From: JACVRN01 sp036403815
Lineage (GTDB): Bacteria > Acidobacteriota > Blastocatellia > Pyrinomonadales > Pyrinomonadaceae
Direction of reading: 5' to 3'
Assembly: GCA_036403815.1 (NCBI GenBank)
Contig: DASWQH010000078.1
Location: 1-64,000 of the forward strand
DNA: 64,000 nt
Below are positions 8,590-17,277 of the stretch, piece after piece. Numbering within the stretch: the stretch's first letter is position 1; each line of letters opens with the position of its first letter. The notes under the pieces were generated by a model that saw only the letters and a list, made by a program, of their open reading frames with translations, was not told where the DNA came from and ran no database searches. The translations under genes were made by a program, and so were the position numbers.

Positions 8590-8691
8590 GGAAACCAAGC
8601 GCATCACACGCGCACCGCACCCTAAAAGAGAGGGTCATAAATCTATATCCCTCTGTTTTCGTGCCGTGCGCGTGGGATGCGCTTGGTTTCC
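8590..8691. repeat. Long imperfect inverted repeat in the 594-bp divergent gap
   Basis: GGAAACCAAGCGCATCACAC at 8590-8609 (continuing to 8621) is the near reverse complement of 8661-8691. The loop is about 40 nt. The rest of the gap between the divergent genes (8351-8944) shows no gene; a TATAAT at 8786-8791 has no convincing -35 partner. Confidence 0.75.
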
Positions 8692-8944
8692 AATCTTTAT
8701 CCTGCGCCTGACGTTAAACATTAATAAGTATGAGCGTTTAGTTGATAAGTCTCCCTCTAGCTTAGTGCTGGGGGCTGATATTGCTTATAATGAAACTGTT
8801 TCCAGATTTTTAGCGTAAAAGCTTTGCTGGCACGAAGATCATACTCAAATTTATACCTTCGTGCCGCCGCGAGCTTGTTAACGGAACGTGTGTAGCCCGA
8901 CCAAGTCTCCAATACTCAAGACGGAAAAGGAATAGGAAAGAGAA

Positions 8945-10504
8945 ATGGCCCTGAGCCGGAAGAAAAAGATTATTATCGCCGCCTCCGCAGGCATTGTACT
9001 GATGCTGATTATCGTCATCAGCATCTTTGCCAGCCGCAAGGACGAGCCTGAAGTCACGACCGTCAAGGTCGAAGTGCGCAACGAATTGCGCGCGACCGTG
9101 ACGGCTTCAGGCGAAGTCAGACCGGGACGCTTCATCAACCTGACGAGCGAGGTGGCAGGCCGCATCGAAGAGATTTACGTCAATCCGGGGCAGCTTGTCA
9201 CCACCGGGCAGCAGCTTGTGCGGCTTGATCCGACGCAGCTTCAGTCGAACCAGGAAGCGCAGTTGGCTGCCTCACAAGCCGCTATCAGCGATGTGCAGAA
9301 CGCACGCACGCAGGTCATGTCTGCGCAGAACGCCGTCGGGCAGGCTCAGCAGTCGTTAATGGTCGCAGAAGCTTCAGTCGCTCAGGCACGCCAGCAAGTA
9401 GTTTCATCGCAAACCAGCGTTGACCGCGCTCAGGTTGATCTCAACACCGCCGCGCGCGAACTCAAGCGCACAACCGAGCTGGTGGAATCCGGCGTCTCTT
9501 CGCGCGGTGATTATGACGCGGCGCGAGACCGTTATGAGCAGGCGCAGGTCTCGCTTCGCACCGCCAAGGCGAATCTTGAAGCACAGAAGATTGCCGTGCA
9601 GGAGGCCATCGCGCGAGCCAACCAGCAACGCGTCGCCGTCCGTGACGCGCAAACCGGAGTCAAGAGCGCACAGGCGAGCGTCGTATCAAGTGAAGCCCGC
9701 GCCAACCAGCAACAGGCTTTGCTTCGAGGACAGACAAGCCAGACCTCTAAGGCGCTGCAACGCTCGCCCCTGACGGGCGTCGTCGCAGACATTCCGGCGA
9801 AGGTCGGACAGTTCGCCATAGCCAATCTAAACTCAACGCCGCTGATGACCATCGCGGACATGTCCACCATCAATATAGAGGTCAACGTGGACGAGACCGA
9901 AATTGCTACGGTCGAGCCGAATCAGCCTGTCAAAGTTAAAGTTGATGCGATGGGCGAGCGCGAACTCGAAGGCGTGGTGATGCAGAAGAACCCGCTTGCG
10001 GTCGGCAAGTCCGACACTGCCGGTACGGGCGGCATCTCGAACCGCGTCAACGTTCAGGAAGCGAAAGAATTCAAGGTCGTCATAGAGCTACGCAACATGC
10101 CCGACGATGTGCGTAATTCTCTACGTCCCGGCATGACCGCGACGGCGACGATTACGACCAAAGTCGTGCCGGATGTCATAGCAGTTCCTTTGCAGGCGAT
10201 TGTAGAGAAAGCGCCGCCTACGCCCACGCCGACCGTGCAGGGCAGCGTGCCGCAGCCCACGCCGCAGGGTAAGCCCAAAGACATCAAAGGCGTCTACATC
10301 CTTCAGGGCAACAAGGTGAAGTTCGTAGAAGTTCAGACGGGCATCACAGGCGAGTCCGACATACAAATTGTTGAAGGCTTGCAAAAGGATATGGAGGTCG
10401 TCACGGGGCCGAGCCGCATACTTAAAACATTGAAGGACGGCACGACCGTCAAACGACAGACGCGCAAAGCAGGCGCTAACGCGAACGCCAACGAGGGCAA
10501 GTGA
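8945..10504 (+). CDS. HlyD/MacA-type periplasmic adaptor
   Basis: The protein has 519 residues. One N-terminal transmembrane helix (about 8-29) is followed by a split biotinyl-lipoyl domain (GEVRPGRFINLTSEVAGRIE and, later, LQRSPLTGVVADIPAKVGQF). Between them lies a very long Gln/Ala-rich coiled coil (about 85-260) forming the periplasmic hairpin. Beta-barrel and membrane-proximal domains follow (PLMTIADMSTINIEVNVDE). Such adaptors join an inner-membrane ABC exporter to an outer-membrane TolC channel. Its TGA overlaps the ATPase start by one base, so the two are translationally coupled. Confidence 0.92.
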   Translation: MALSRKKKIIIAASAGIVLMLIIVISIFASRKDEPEVTTVKVEVRNELRATVTASGEVRPGRFINLTSEVAGRIEEIYVNPGQLVTTGQQLVRLDPTQLQSNQEAQLAASQAAISDVQNARTQVMSAQNAVGQAQQSLMVAEASVAQARQQVVSSQTSVDRAQVDLNTAARELKRTTELVESGVSSRGDYDAARDRYEQAQVSLRTAKANLEAQKIAVQEAIARANQQRVAVRDAQTGVKSAQASVVSSEARANQQQALLRGQTSQTSKALQRSPLTGVVADIPAKVGQFAIANLNSTPLMTIADMSTINIEVNVDETEIATVEPNQPVKVKVDAMGERELEGVVMQKNPLAVGKSDTAGTGGISNRVNVQEAKEFKVVIELRNMPDDVRNSLRPGMTATATITTKVVPDVIAVPLQAIVEKAPPTPTPTVQGSVPQPTPQGKPKDIKGVYILQGNKVKFVEVQTGITGESDIQIVEGLQKDMEVVTGPSRILKTLKDGTTVKRQTRKAGANANANEGK

Positions 10505-11268
10505 TGTCTGATGCGACACTGATGGAAACTCTTCCCGAAGGCGTAGTCGAGCGCGGCGAGTTGCTGGCACAGCACGGCGTGCCCGCCTCGCTCATCTCCA
10601 TGCGCGAAATCTGGAAGACTTACGAGATGGGTTCGGAGAAGGTACATGCCCTGCACGGCGTCTCCTTCGACGTGCAGAAGGGCGAGTACCTGGCAATCAT
10701 AGGCCCTTCGGGTTCAGGCAAGTCTACGCTTATGAACCTGATCGGCTGTCTGGACACGCCTTCTTCCGGCGAATACTGGATTAACGGCAAGAACGTCTCC
10801 GAGATGGACGACGACGAGCTGGCGCGCATACGCAACAAAGAGGTTGGCTTCGTCTTCCAGACCTTCAACCTTCTGGCGCGCGCAACGGCGCTGCATAACG
10901 TAGAGCTTCCTTTGATATATGCTGGCGTCAGCGCAGCCGAGCGCCACGAGAAAGCCAGGCAGTCTCTAGCCGCAGTAGAGCTTGCAGACCGCATGACGCA
11001 CCGCCCCAACGAATTGTCCGGCGGGCAGCGCCAGAGAGTCGCCATCGCACGCGCCCTCGTCAATCATCCTTCTATCCTGCTGGCTGACGAGCCTACGGGC
11101 GCGCTCGACACGCACACCTCCCAGGAGATCATGAATCTCTTCGAGCGGCTGCACGCCGAGGGCAACACCATCATCGTCGTCACACACGAGCCGGACATTG
11201 CCGCTCGCGCCCACCGCGTTATCTCCATCCGCGACGGCCAGATAGAGAAGGACGAGCGCATCAGATAA
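10504..11268 (+). CDS. MacB/LolD-type ABC transporter ATPase
   Basis: The protein has 254 residues. It carries Walker A GPSGSGKST, the Q-loop (GFVFQTFNLL), signature LSGGQRQRVA, Walker B ILLADEPTGALD and the switch His (VVTHEPD). The TGALD variant and overall length are typical of the LolD/MacB/FtsE group, which power efflux or lipoprotein extraction with FtsX-fold permeases. The ATG at 10504 overlaps the adaptor stop (TGATG). A terminator follows at 11292, so the permease genes downstream are probably transcribed separately or by readthrough. Confidence 0.93.
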   Translation: MSDATLMETLPEGVVERGELLAQHGVPASLISMREIWKTYEMGSEKVHALHGVSFDVQKGEYLAIIGPSGSGKSTLMNLIGCLDTPSSGEYWINGKNVSEMDDDELARIRNKEVGFVFQTFNLLARATALHNVELPLIYAGVSAAERHEKARQSLAAVELADRMTHRPNELSGGQRQRVAIARALVNHPSILLADEPTGALDTHTSQEIMNLFERLHAEGNTIIVVTHEPDIAARAHRVISIRDGQIEKDERIR

Positions 11269-11291
11269 AACCGCATAGAAGTGAAACATCA

Positions 11292-11334
11292 AAATACCCG
11301 CAAGCCTATGACAGCCTGCGGGTATTTCTTTAAG
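11292..11334 (+). terminator. Rho-independent terminator after the ABC ATPase
   Basis: AAATACCCGCA (11292-11302) pairs perfectly with TGCGGGTATTT (11317-11327) and is followed by CTTTAA. It separates the adaptor/ATPase pair from the first permease. Confidence 0.8.
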
Positions 11335-11437
11335 AACGCTCCAGGGCTTTATTTCTCCCTGTTAATTGTAAACTTGCAGGCGCGCAATTACGTATAAACA
11401 GCAATACCCTCGCGCGTGTAATTTATCTTTGTCTATT

Positions 11438-11463
11438 CAGGATTTACGATTTACCATTGACGA
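11438..11463. repeat. Single-armed heptad array (TTTACGA type)
   Basis: The words TTTACGA, TTTACCA and TTGACGA end about 3 bp before the permease start codon at 11467. No matching opposite arm is visible, so it looks like a remnant of the heptad family. Confidence 0.5.
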
Positions 11464-11466
11464 GTT

Positions 11467-12711
11467 ATGCCACTTGCTGCGCTCTGGGAATCATTTCGCG
11501 TCGCCCTCCTGAGCCTGCGCTCCAATAAGCTGCGCACGGCTTTGACGCTGGTGGGCATCGTGGTCGGGGTGTCGGCGGTGATTGCCGTTGTGACCATCAT
11601 CAAGGGCCTGGATCAGACCGTAGCCACTACGTTCTCATCTCAAGGCTCCACGGTTTTCACAGTCAGCAAGCGCCCGATGGTGATTACTTCGCGCGAGGAT
11701 TTCGTCAAATTCAACCGGCGCAAGGATGTCACGAAAGATGATGCCGAAGCGGTCATGCGTCTTTGCACTTCATGCTGGCGCACAGGCATTGCCGCCAATG
11801 CTCCCGCCGAGACCATCAAGCGCGGCGATCAAAAAATGGAAGCCGTGGTGGTGCGCGGCACGACCCTGCCCGTGCTGGACATGGATGGGAGAACCATCGC
11901 GGCGGGCCGCGCCTGGTCTGAGCCTGAAGGGAGCGGTGCGAGCGAAGTATGCGTCATCGGAACCGATGTGGTTGATAATCTCTTCGGCGGAGCAGCGCTT
12001 GAGCGTGTCGTAGGCCAGCAGATACGCATTGCCGGAAGGCCATTTCAGGTGGTCGGTGTGGTCGAGCCACTGGGCAAAATCTTCGGCGTCTCGCGCGATA
12101 ACATTGTCTACATTCCGTTTGAAACTTACCAGAAGGTATACGGCGCGCACGATTCCCTGATTATCTTCATACAGGCGCAATCAGCCGAGCAGTTGGAGCC
12201 TATTGAAGATCAGGTACGCACCGTCATGCGTAATCGTCGCGGGAAGACTTTTAATGATGAAGACGACGGCTTCGCGCTCGAAACGCAGGATGTCTTTCTA
12301 GACCTCTACGGCAAGGCGACTTCTAATATCTACATCGTCACCATAGGTGTAGCCGCAATCTCTCTGGTCGTCGGCGGCATCGTCGTCATGAATATCATGC
12401 TGGTGTCTGTGACCGAGCGCACGAAAGAGATTGGCATACGCAAGGCAGTCGGCGCGACCAAGCGCGACATTCTCATGCAGTTCTTAATCGAGGCCGTGAC
12501 GGTGACAGCCATCGGCGGAGCGCTCGGCGTCGCACTCGGCTTCGGTCTGGCCTACGTCATCGCGCTCCTGATTGGCTTTCCGCTACTAATCAGCATCGGC
12601 TCGGCTGTGCTGGGCGTCGGCGTCTCTTCAATCGTCGGCATCATCAGCGGCCTCTGGCCTGCATGGAGCGCCGCCAAGCTCGACCCCATTGAGGCGCTAC
12701 GCTCAGAATAA
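11467..12711 (+). CDS. MacB/FtsX-type ABC permease (1 of 4)
   Basis: The protein has 414 residues. It has the FtsX/MacB layout: an N-terminal helix after LRSNKLRTALTLVGIVVGV, a periplasmic MacB_PCD domain (about 45-275), and three C-terminal helices containing NIMLVSVTERTKEIGIRKAV and WPAWSAAKLDPIEALRSE. It would dimerise, or pair with another permease, and be driven by the ATPase at 10504-11268. It differs from the other three copies in a Cys-containing segment (LCTSCWRTG, about residues 99-107). No Shine-Dalgarno is evident; a heptad remnant abuts the start. Confidence 0.92.
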   Translation: MPLAALWESFRVALLSLRSNKLRTALTLVGIVVGVSAVIAVVTIIKGLDQTVATTFSSQGSTVFTVSKRPMVITSREDFVKFNRRKDVTKDDAEAVMRLCTSCWRTGIAANAPAETIKRGDQKMEAVVVRGTTLPVLDMDGRTIAAGRAWSEPEGSGASEVCVIGTDVVDNLFGGAALERVVGQQIRIAGRPFQVVGVVEPLGKIFGVSRDNIVYIPFETYQKVYGAHDSLIIFIQAQSAEQLEPIEDQVRTVMRNRRGKTFNDEDDGFALETQDVFLDLYGKATSNIYIVTIGVAAISLVVGGIVVMNIMLVSVTERTKEIGIRKAVGATKRDILMQFLIEAVTVTAIGGALGVALGFGLAYVIALLIGFPLLISIGSAVLGVGVSSIVGIISGLWPAWSAAKLDPIEALRSE

Positions 12712-12724
12712 AGTAAGCGAGTCG

Positions 12725-12780
12725 AGCAGTGAGCAGTAAAAACGTAACGACTGCTGACTGCTCACTGCTTACTGCTTACT
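12725..12780. repeat. Heptad-word inverted repeat (CTGCTTA type)
   Basis: The left arm is AGCAGTGAGCAGTAA (12725-12739). The right arm is CTGCTGA, CTGCTCA, CTGCTTA and CTGCTTA (12751-12778), ending about 1-3 bp before the ATG at 12782. Confidence 0.85.
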
Positions 12781-12781
12781 T

Positions 12782-13141
12782 ATGAAAAAGCGGGTTGTCG
12801 TCATCCTGAGCATCCTGGTTGCGCTCTTTGCGTTCGAGGTCGGGCGTGAATATGTCGTCTATCGTATGGCTTCGAACAGGCTGGAAGGCGGCTACTGGAA
12901 ATTGCAGGGTCGCACGGGAATGACGAAGGAAGAGGTGCGCCGGACTGTTGGCGAGCCGGATGTGATGCTGGCCGGTGCGACGGAAGATAACTGGTACTGG
13001 CTTGCAGGCAACCATCGCGGCTTGCTGCTGAGGCTCTTTGGTTCCGGTAAAGGCTATGCGTTAAATGTACAGTTCGATAAAGAGGGTCGGATGATTGATG
13101 TTTATAGCAGGCTGAATGTTGTGACAAATGAGATTCGATGA
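12782..13141 (+). CDS. Small membrane-anchored BamE-like protein within the permease cluster
   Basis: The protein has 119 residues. An N-terminal hydrophobic helix (about 4-19) is followed by GMTKEEVRRTVGEPDVM, the SmpA/BamE-type motif, then WYWLAGNHRGLLLRLFGSG and a short beta-rich tail. It lies between the first and second permease genes, and its 3' end overlaps the next permease start by 14 bp, suggesting coupling. It may be an accessory of the transport complex; this is inference from position. No Shine-Dalgarno is seen. Confidence 0.75.
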   Translation: MKKRVVVILSILVALFAFEVGREYVVYRMASNRLEGGYWKLQGRTGMTKEEVRRTVGEPDVMLAGATEDNWYWLAGNHRGLLLRLFGSGKGYALNVQFDKEGRMIDVYSRLNVVTNEIR

Positions 13142-14378
13142 CATAAAAGAATCGGCCTTGATGGCGGTGGACACCCTGCGTGCGAATAAGCTTCGCTCGT
13201 CGCTTACCATTCTGGGCGTGAGCATAGGCGTCATCACCATTATCTTCATGGTCTCGATTATTCAGGGTCTCAACCGCGCTTTCGCAGAGCAGATTGAAGC
13301 CCTCGGCTCGAACACTATCTTCATCACTAAATATGATCCGGGCTTTGGACGCCCCCCCGAAATGCGCTCTATGGAAGAGCGACAGCGTAAAGAACTGACG
13401 ATTGAAGATGCCGATGCTATTCGACGTGAGGCGACTTCGGTCGCAAGCGTCTCGCCCCTGCATCGCAACATCTCATCTACCGTGCGCTATGCCGACAGGC
13501 AGACGGACAGCCCCGTCCTGATAGGCGTCACGCCTTATTATGAATACACGCATTCGGCTTATGTCGGGCGCGGTCGCTTCATAGGCGACATAGATATGCA
13601 GGAGCGCTCGAATGTCTGTGTGCTGGCGAAGGATGTGGTCAACGCTCTCTTCCCGAACGAGGAACCGCTCGGCAAAGAGATTAAGATCAACGGCACACCC
13701 TTTCTGGTCATAGGCGTGATGGAGCCTATGGGCAACTTCTTCGGCCAGTCGCGCGACAACTCGCTTTACATCCCGATTTCGACCTTTGATAAATATTACC
13801 CCGACTACACAGTGCCGGGGACTCTCTTCGCCATCGTCGTGCGCCCTAAGTCTCGCGCCTTTGTTAAATCATCCGTTGAAGAGATTACAGACATCCTGCG
13901 CCGTCGCAGGCGTGTGCCGCGCGGCGCGCCCAACAACTTCGGCATCTCAACGCAGGATTCCCTGCTGGACATCTACAATCAACTGACGGGCGCGACCGCG
14001 CTGGTTCTGACGGCCATCTCCTTCGTCGCCCTTATGATTGGCGGCATAGGCGTGATGAATATCATGCTCGTCTCTGTGACCGAGCGCACGAAAGAGATTG
14101 GCATACGCAAGGCAGTCGGCGCGACGCGCTTTAACATCCTCTCGCAGTTTCTTATAGAAGCCGTCGTGCTGACGGCCATAGGGGGCTTTACAGGACTCGC
14201 CATAGGCGAAGTCTGTAGTCTCCTGATGAACAAGTATTCGCCGCTTCCGGCCTATGTTCCGCTGTGGGCGATTGCGGTCGGCATAGGCATCTCCGCAGCG
14301 GTCGGCATCATCTTCGGCCTCTGGCCTGCGTGGAAAGCCGCGAGGCTCGATCCGATTGAAGCCTTAAGGTACGAGTAA
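13128..14378 (+). CDS. MacB/FtsX-type ABC permease (2 of 4)
   Basis: The protein has 416 residues. The N-terminal helix is in LRANKLRSSLTILGVSIGV, followed by a periplasmic domain (about 45-285) and three C-terminal helices with NIMLVSVTERTKEIGIRKAV and WPAWKAARLDPIEALRYE. It overlaps the preceding BamE-like gene by 14 bp. It has the same fold and role as the first permease, but the periplasmic domains have diverged strongly, so the four copies may form different heterodimers or export different substrates. Confidence 0.92.
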   Translation: MRFDDIKESALMAVDTLRANKLRSSLTILGVSIGVITIIFMVSIIQGLNRAFAEQIEALGSNTIFITKYDPGFGRPPEMRSMEERQRKELTIEDADAIRREATSVASVSPLHRNISSTVRYADRQTDSPVLIGVTPYYEYTHSAYVGRGRFIGDIDMQERSNVCVLAKDVVNALFPNEEPLGKEIKINGTPFLVIGVMEPMGNFFGQSRDNSLYIPISTFDKYYPDYTVPGTLFAIVVRPKSRAFVKSSVEEITDILRRRRRVPRGAPNNFGISTQDSLLDIYNQLTGATALVLTAISFVALMIGGIGVMNIMLVSVTERTKEIGIRKAVGATRFNILSQFLIEAVVLTAIGGFTGLAIGEVCSLLMNKYSPLPAYVPLWAIAVGIGISAAVGIIFGLWPAWKAARLDPIEALRYE

Positions 14379-14494
14379 AGGAAGCGTGAAGTTGGGACAG
14401 AATTGGCACAAAAATTACAGCCTACTTGATGTATCATTCGCGCATCTTATTTAGTGCTTAAACTAAACTCCCCCATCGTGCGTAGAAATATCAA

Positions 14495-15730
14495 GTGAAA
14501 TTCATAGAAACTCTGAAACTTGCTCTGGCGGCCATCTGGGCGCACAAGCTGCGCTCTGTGCTGACGCTCCTGGGCATGATTATAGGCGTGACGGCGGTCG
14601 TCGTCGTCGTCTCTCTCATACAGGGCTTTAATACTTACATTGACGAGAAGATCGCGGGCATCGGGTCGAAATCTTTTACCATCCAGCGTTTCAGCTTCGA
14701 GGATTTCAAAGACCTGGACACCATCAACGCCGCGCAGCGCCGCAACAAAGAGTTGACGCTTGAAGATTACGAGTATCTTCGTTCGCGCGGAACCTTGATT
14801 GATAAGATAGCCGCAAAGGCACGCGCCTCTCGCTCGCAGATCAAGCGCGGCTCCGAGATTCTTGATGACGTTCCCGTTGACGGTGCAATGCCCGTCGCCG
14901 CCGATATAGAAAAAGTGGACATCGCCGACGGGCGCTATTTCACGGAGGCGGAAAATGATGCCGCCATGCGCGTCGCCTACATCGGCGCGGATGTGGCAAC
15001 GAAGCTTTTCCCCGGCGGCAACCCTCTAGGCCAGGAGATAAACATCAAGAGTGTTCCATATAGAGTAATCGGCGTGGCGACGGCCAAAGGCACTGTCTTC
15101 GGCATACCGCAGGACAACTTTGTGACGCTGCCGCTGAAGACTTACGGCAACAACTTCGGCGGCTTTACGCGCAACCGCCTGCTCTTCTTCGAGGCCACGT
15201 CGAAAACGGATCAGACCTTCAACGACGCCGTCGAAGAGGCGCGCTTTCTGATGCGCACCCGCCGCAAGCTTGCGCCGAACGAGAAAGACAACTTCGGCAT
15301 CGTCACCCCCGACGCCATCACAGGCATACGCGACCGCATCTTCGGCACGGTCTCGATTGTGGCGATTGCCGTCCCATCAATCGCCCTCGTTGTTGGCGGC
15401 ATCGTCATCATGAATATCATGCTGGTGTCTGTGACCGAGAGGACGAAAGAGATTGGCATACGCAAATCCTTAGGCGCGAGACGCCTTGATATTCTCAAAC
15501 AGTTTCTGGTCGAGGCGATTACTTTGTCGGCAATCGGCGGCGCAACCGGCGTGACCATCGCGTGGCTCATTGGCATAGTTTTGACGGCCACGTTTTTCCC
15601 GACCCGCTTATCCATCACGGCGGTCATCGTCGCCGTCAGCGTCAGCGGCGCGATAGGCGTTCTTTCCGGCATCTTCCCCGCATGGAAGGCCGCGCGGCTC
15701 GACCCTATAGAGGCGTTAAGAGCAGATTAG
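14495..15730 (+). CDS. MacB/FtsX-type ABC permease (3 of 4)
   Basis: The protein has 411 residues and probably starts at the GTG at 14495 (MKFIETLKLALAAIWAHKLR). It has the N-terminal helix, a periplasmic domain and three C-terminal helices with NIMLVSVTERTKEIGIRKSL and FPAWKAARLDPIEALRAD. It is the most divergent of the four in the C-terminal helices. A heptad inverted repeat follows it. Confidence 0.9.
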   Translation: MKFIETLKLALAAIWAHKLRSVLTLLGMIIGVTAVVVVVSLIQGFNTYIDEKIAGIGSKSFTIQRFSFEDFKDLDTINAAQRRNKELTLEDYEYLRSRGTLIDKIAAKARASRSQIKRGSEILDDVPVDGAMPVAADIEKVDIADGRYFTEAENDAAMRVAYIGADVATKLFPGGNPLGQEINIKSVPYRVIGVATAKGTVFGIPQDNFVTLPLKTYGNNFGGFTRNRLLFFEATSKTDQTFNDAVEEARFLMRTRRKLAPNEKDNFGIVTPDAITGIRDRIFGTVSIVAIAVPSIALVVGGIVIMNIMLVSVTERTKEIGIRKSLGARRLDILKQFLVEAITLSAIGGATGVTIAWLIGIVLTATFFPTRLSITAVIVAVSVSGAIGVLSGIFPAWKAARLDPIEALRAD

Positions 15731-15732
15731 CA

Positions 15733-15803
15733 TTCAGCTATCAGCAGTCAGCTTTCAGCTCTTTATTTTAAGCTGACTGCTGATAGCTGAAGGCTGACAG
15801 CTT
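15733..15803. repeat. Heptad-word inverted repeat (TCAGCTA/TCAGCAG type)
   Basis: The left arm CAGCTATCAGCAGTCAGCT is the exact reverse complement of AGCTGACTGCTGATAGCTG in the right arm. The arms flank a CTTTATTTTA-type loop. The right arm ends about 5 bp before the ATG at 15808. Confidence 0.9.
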
Positions 15804-15807
15804 AGTT

Positions 15808-17064
15808 ATGAAGCTTATTCGCAGTGACATTTATGAAAATCTGAAGATGGCGCTGGACACCTTGCGCGGCAATAAGCTGCGCTCGCTGTTGACGGTGGTG
15901 GGCGTCGTGATAGGCGTGTGGACGGTGATGGCTATAGCCTCTATCATCAGTGGCATTGACGAGGCTGTGAAGCAGGAGATTGAATCCTTCGGTACGCGCT
16001 CCATCTATATCACGAAATTCAATCCGGGGATTCATGTTGGTCGTCTATCGCGTGAAGAGCGTATGCGTAAGGAGTTGACCTACGATGATGCGATAGCTAT
16101 CGGGAGTCTCCCTGCCGTAGAAATATCCGTACCCTTTCTGGATATAACGAACAACTTTTTCGGACAGAAGATTAACGTCTCCAAAGAAGGAAAGACTTCG
16201 GCGGCTGTATCTTTGCAGGGGACGTTGCCCGATTTTGAGCGCGCAGGCGTTCAGGTTGTCGCAGAAGGGCGCTTCTTTTCACAGTTTGAAAACGACACCA
16301 ATCAAGAGGTCTGCGTCGTAGGCTCTAAAGTCGCGGATGATTTCTTTCCCTTTACATCGCCGGTCGGCAATACGATTGACATAGGCGGGCGTGAGTTTCG
16401 CATTGTGGGTCTCCTGCAAAAGCGCGAGCAGTTTCTGGGAGGCGGCGGCAACGATGACCAGAACAACGTCGTCTACGTGCCTTTTAACGTCGCGCGTAAG
16501 CTAAAACCGAACGAAGACGAAATTTATATACTTGCGGTCGGGCGCATGGGGCAGATGCAGGAAGCGCAGGATCAGATTGCAGACCTGCTGCGCGTGCGCC
16601 GCCAGGTTCCATTCGGCAAGCCTAATAACTTTGGCCTTGAAACGTCTGACGCGCTGCTAGAAAGTTTCCGCTCCATCACTGCTGGCGTAGCCATTGCGAT
16701 GGTCGTCATCTCGTCAGTGGGCTTGATGGTCGGCGGCATAGGCGTGATGAATATCATGCTCGTCTCCGTCACCGAAAGAACGCGCGAGATAGGTATACGC
16801 AAAGCCATCGGCGCGCGGCGCGCAGACATCCTTATGCAGTTTCTGATTGAAGCTATGACGCTGACAGGCATAGGCGGTCTGATTGGCCTGGGTGTCGGAT
16901 GGCTGACGACGCTGCTCATACGCCTTGTAGTTCCCTCTTACGTTCCGCTCTGGGCACCCATCGGCGGCTTCGTCGCGTCTGTAGGCATCGGCCTCATCTT
17001 CGGCCTCTGGCCTGCATGGAAGGCCGCACGGCTTGATCCGATTGAAGCGCTCAGATACGAATAA
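15808..17064 (+). CDS. MacB/FtsX-type ABC permease (4 of 4)
   Basis: The protein has 418 residues. LRGNKLRSLLTVVGVVIGV forms the first helix. The periplasmic domain contains a Gly-rich loop (FLGGGGNDDQNN). Three C-terminal helices contain NIMLVSVTERTREIGIRKAI and WPAWKAARLDPIEALRYE. It is the last gene of the exporter cluster; a composite hairpin repeat follows. No ATPase accompanies it, so it presumably shares the one at 10504-11268. Confidence 0.92.
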   Translation: MKLIRSDIYENLKMALDTLRGNKLRSLLTVVGVVIGVWTVMAIASIISGIDEAVKQEIESFGTRSIYITKFNPGIHVGRLSREERMRKELTYDDAIAIGSLPAVEISVPFLDITNNFFGQKINVSKEGKTSAAVSLQGTLPDFERAGVQVVAEGRFFSQFENDTNQEVCVVGSKVADDFFPFTSPVGNTIDIGGREFRIVGLLQKREQFLGGGGNDDQNNVVYVPFNVARKLKPNEDEIYILAVGRMGQMQEAQDQIADLLRVRRQVPFGKPNNFGLETSDALLESFRSITAGVAIAMVVISSVGLMVGGIGVMNIMLVSVTERTREIGIRKAIGARRADILMQFLIEAMTLTGIGGLIGLGVGWLTTLLIRLVVPSYVPLWAPIGGFVASVGIGLIFGLWPAWKAARLDPIEALRYE

Positions 17065-17086
17065 GGTAAATTCAGTAAGACGAATA

Positions 17087-17253
17087 AAGCTCCGTAGGAG
17101 CTGGATGTTTATAGCCTATCGGAGCAAACATACATCAAGCTCCGTAGGAGCGACATGTTCTCTGTCAAATTACATGTCGCTCCTACGGAGCTTTGATTCA
17201 TTTTCTAATCCAGTTCTAACCTAGAGCTATAAACATCCAGCTCCTACGGAGCT
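17087..17253. repeat. Nested GCTCCGTAGGAGC hairpin element
   Basis: Two inverted pairs are nested. The inner arms 17137-17158 and 17172-17193 match over 22 bp (AAGCTCCGTAGGAGCGACATGT). The outer arms 17087-17115 and 17226-17253 match over about 28 bp (AGCTCCGTAGGAGCTGGATG and TTTATAGC). Each arm begins with the small palindrome AGCTCCGTAGGAGCT. Related elements lie at 22152-22300 and 49165-49483. Confidence 0.9.
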
Positions 17254-17277
17254 AACTGATTTTGCCAAGCTTTTCTC

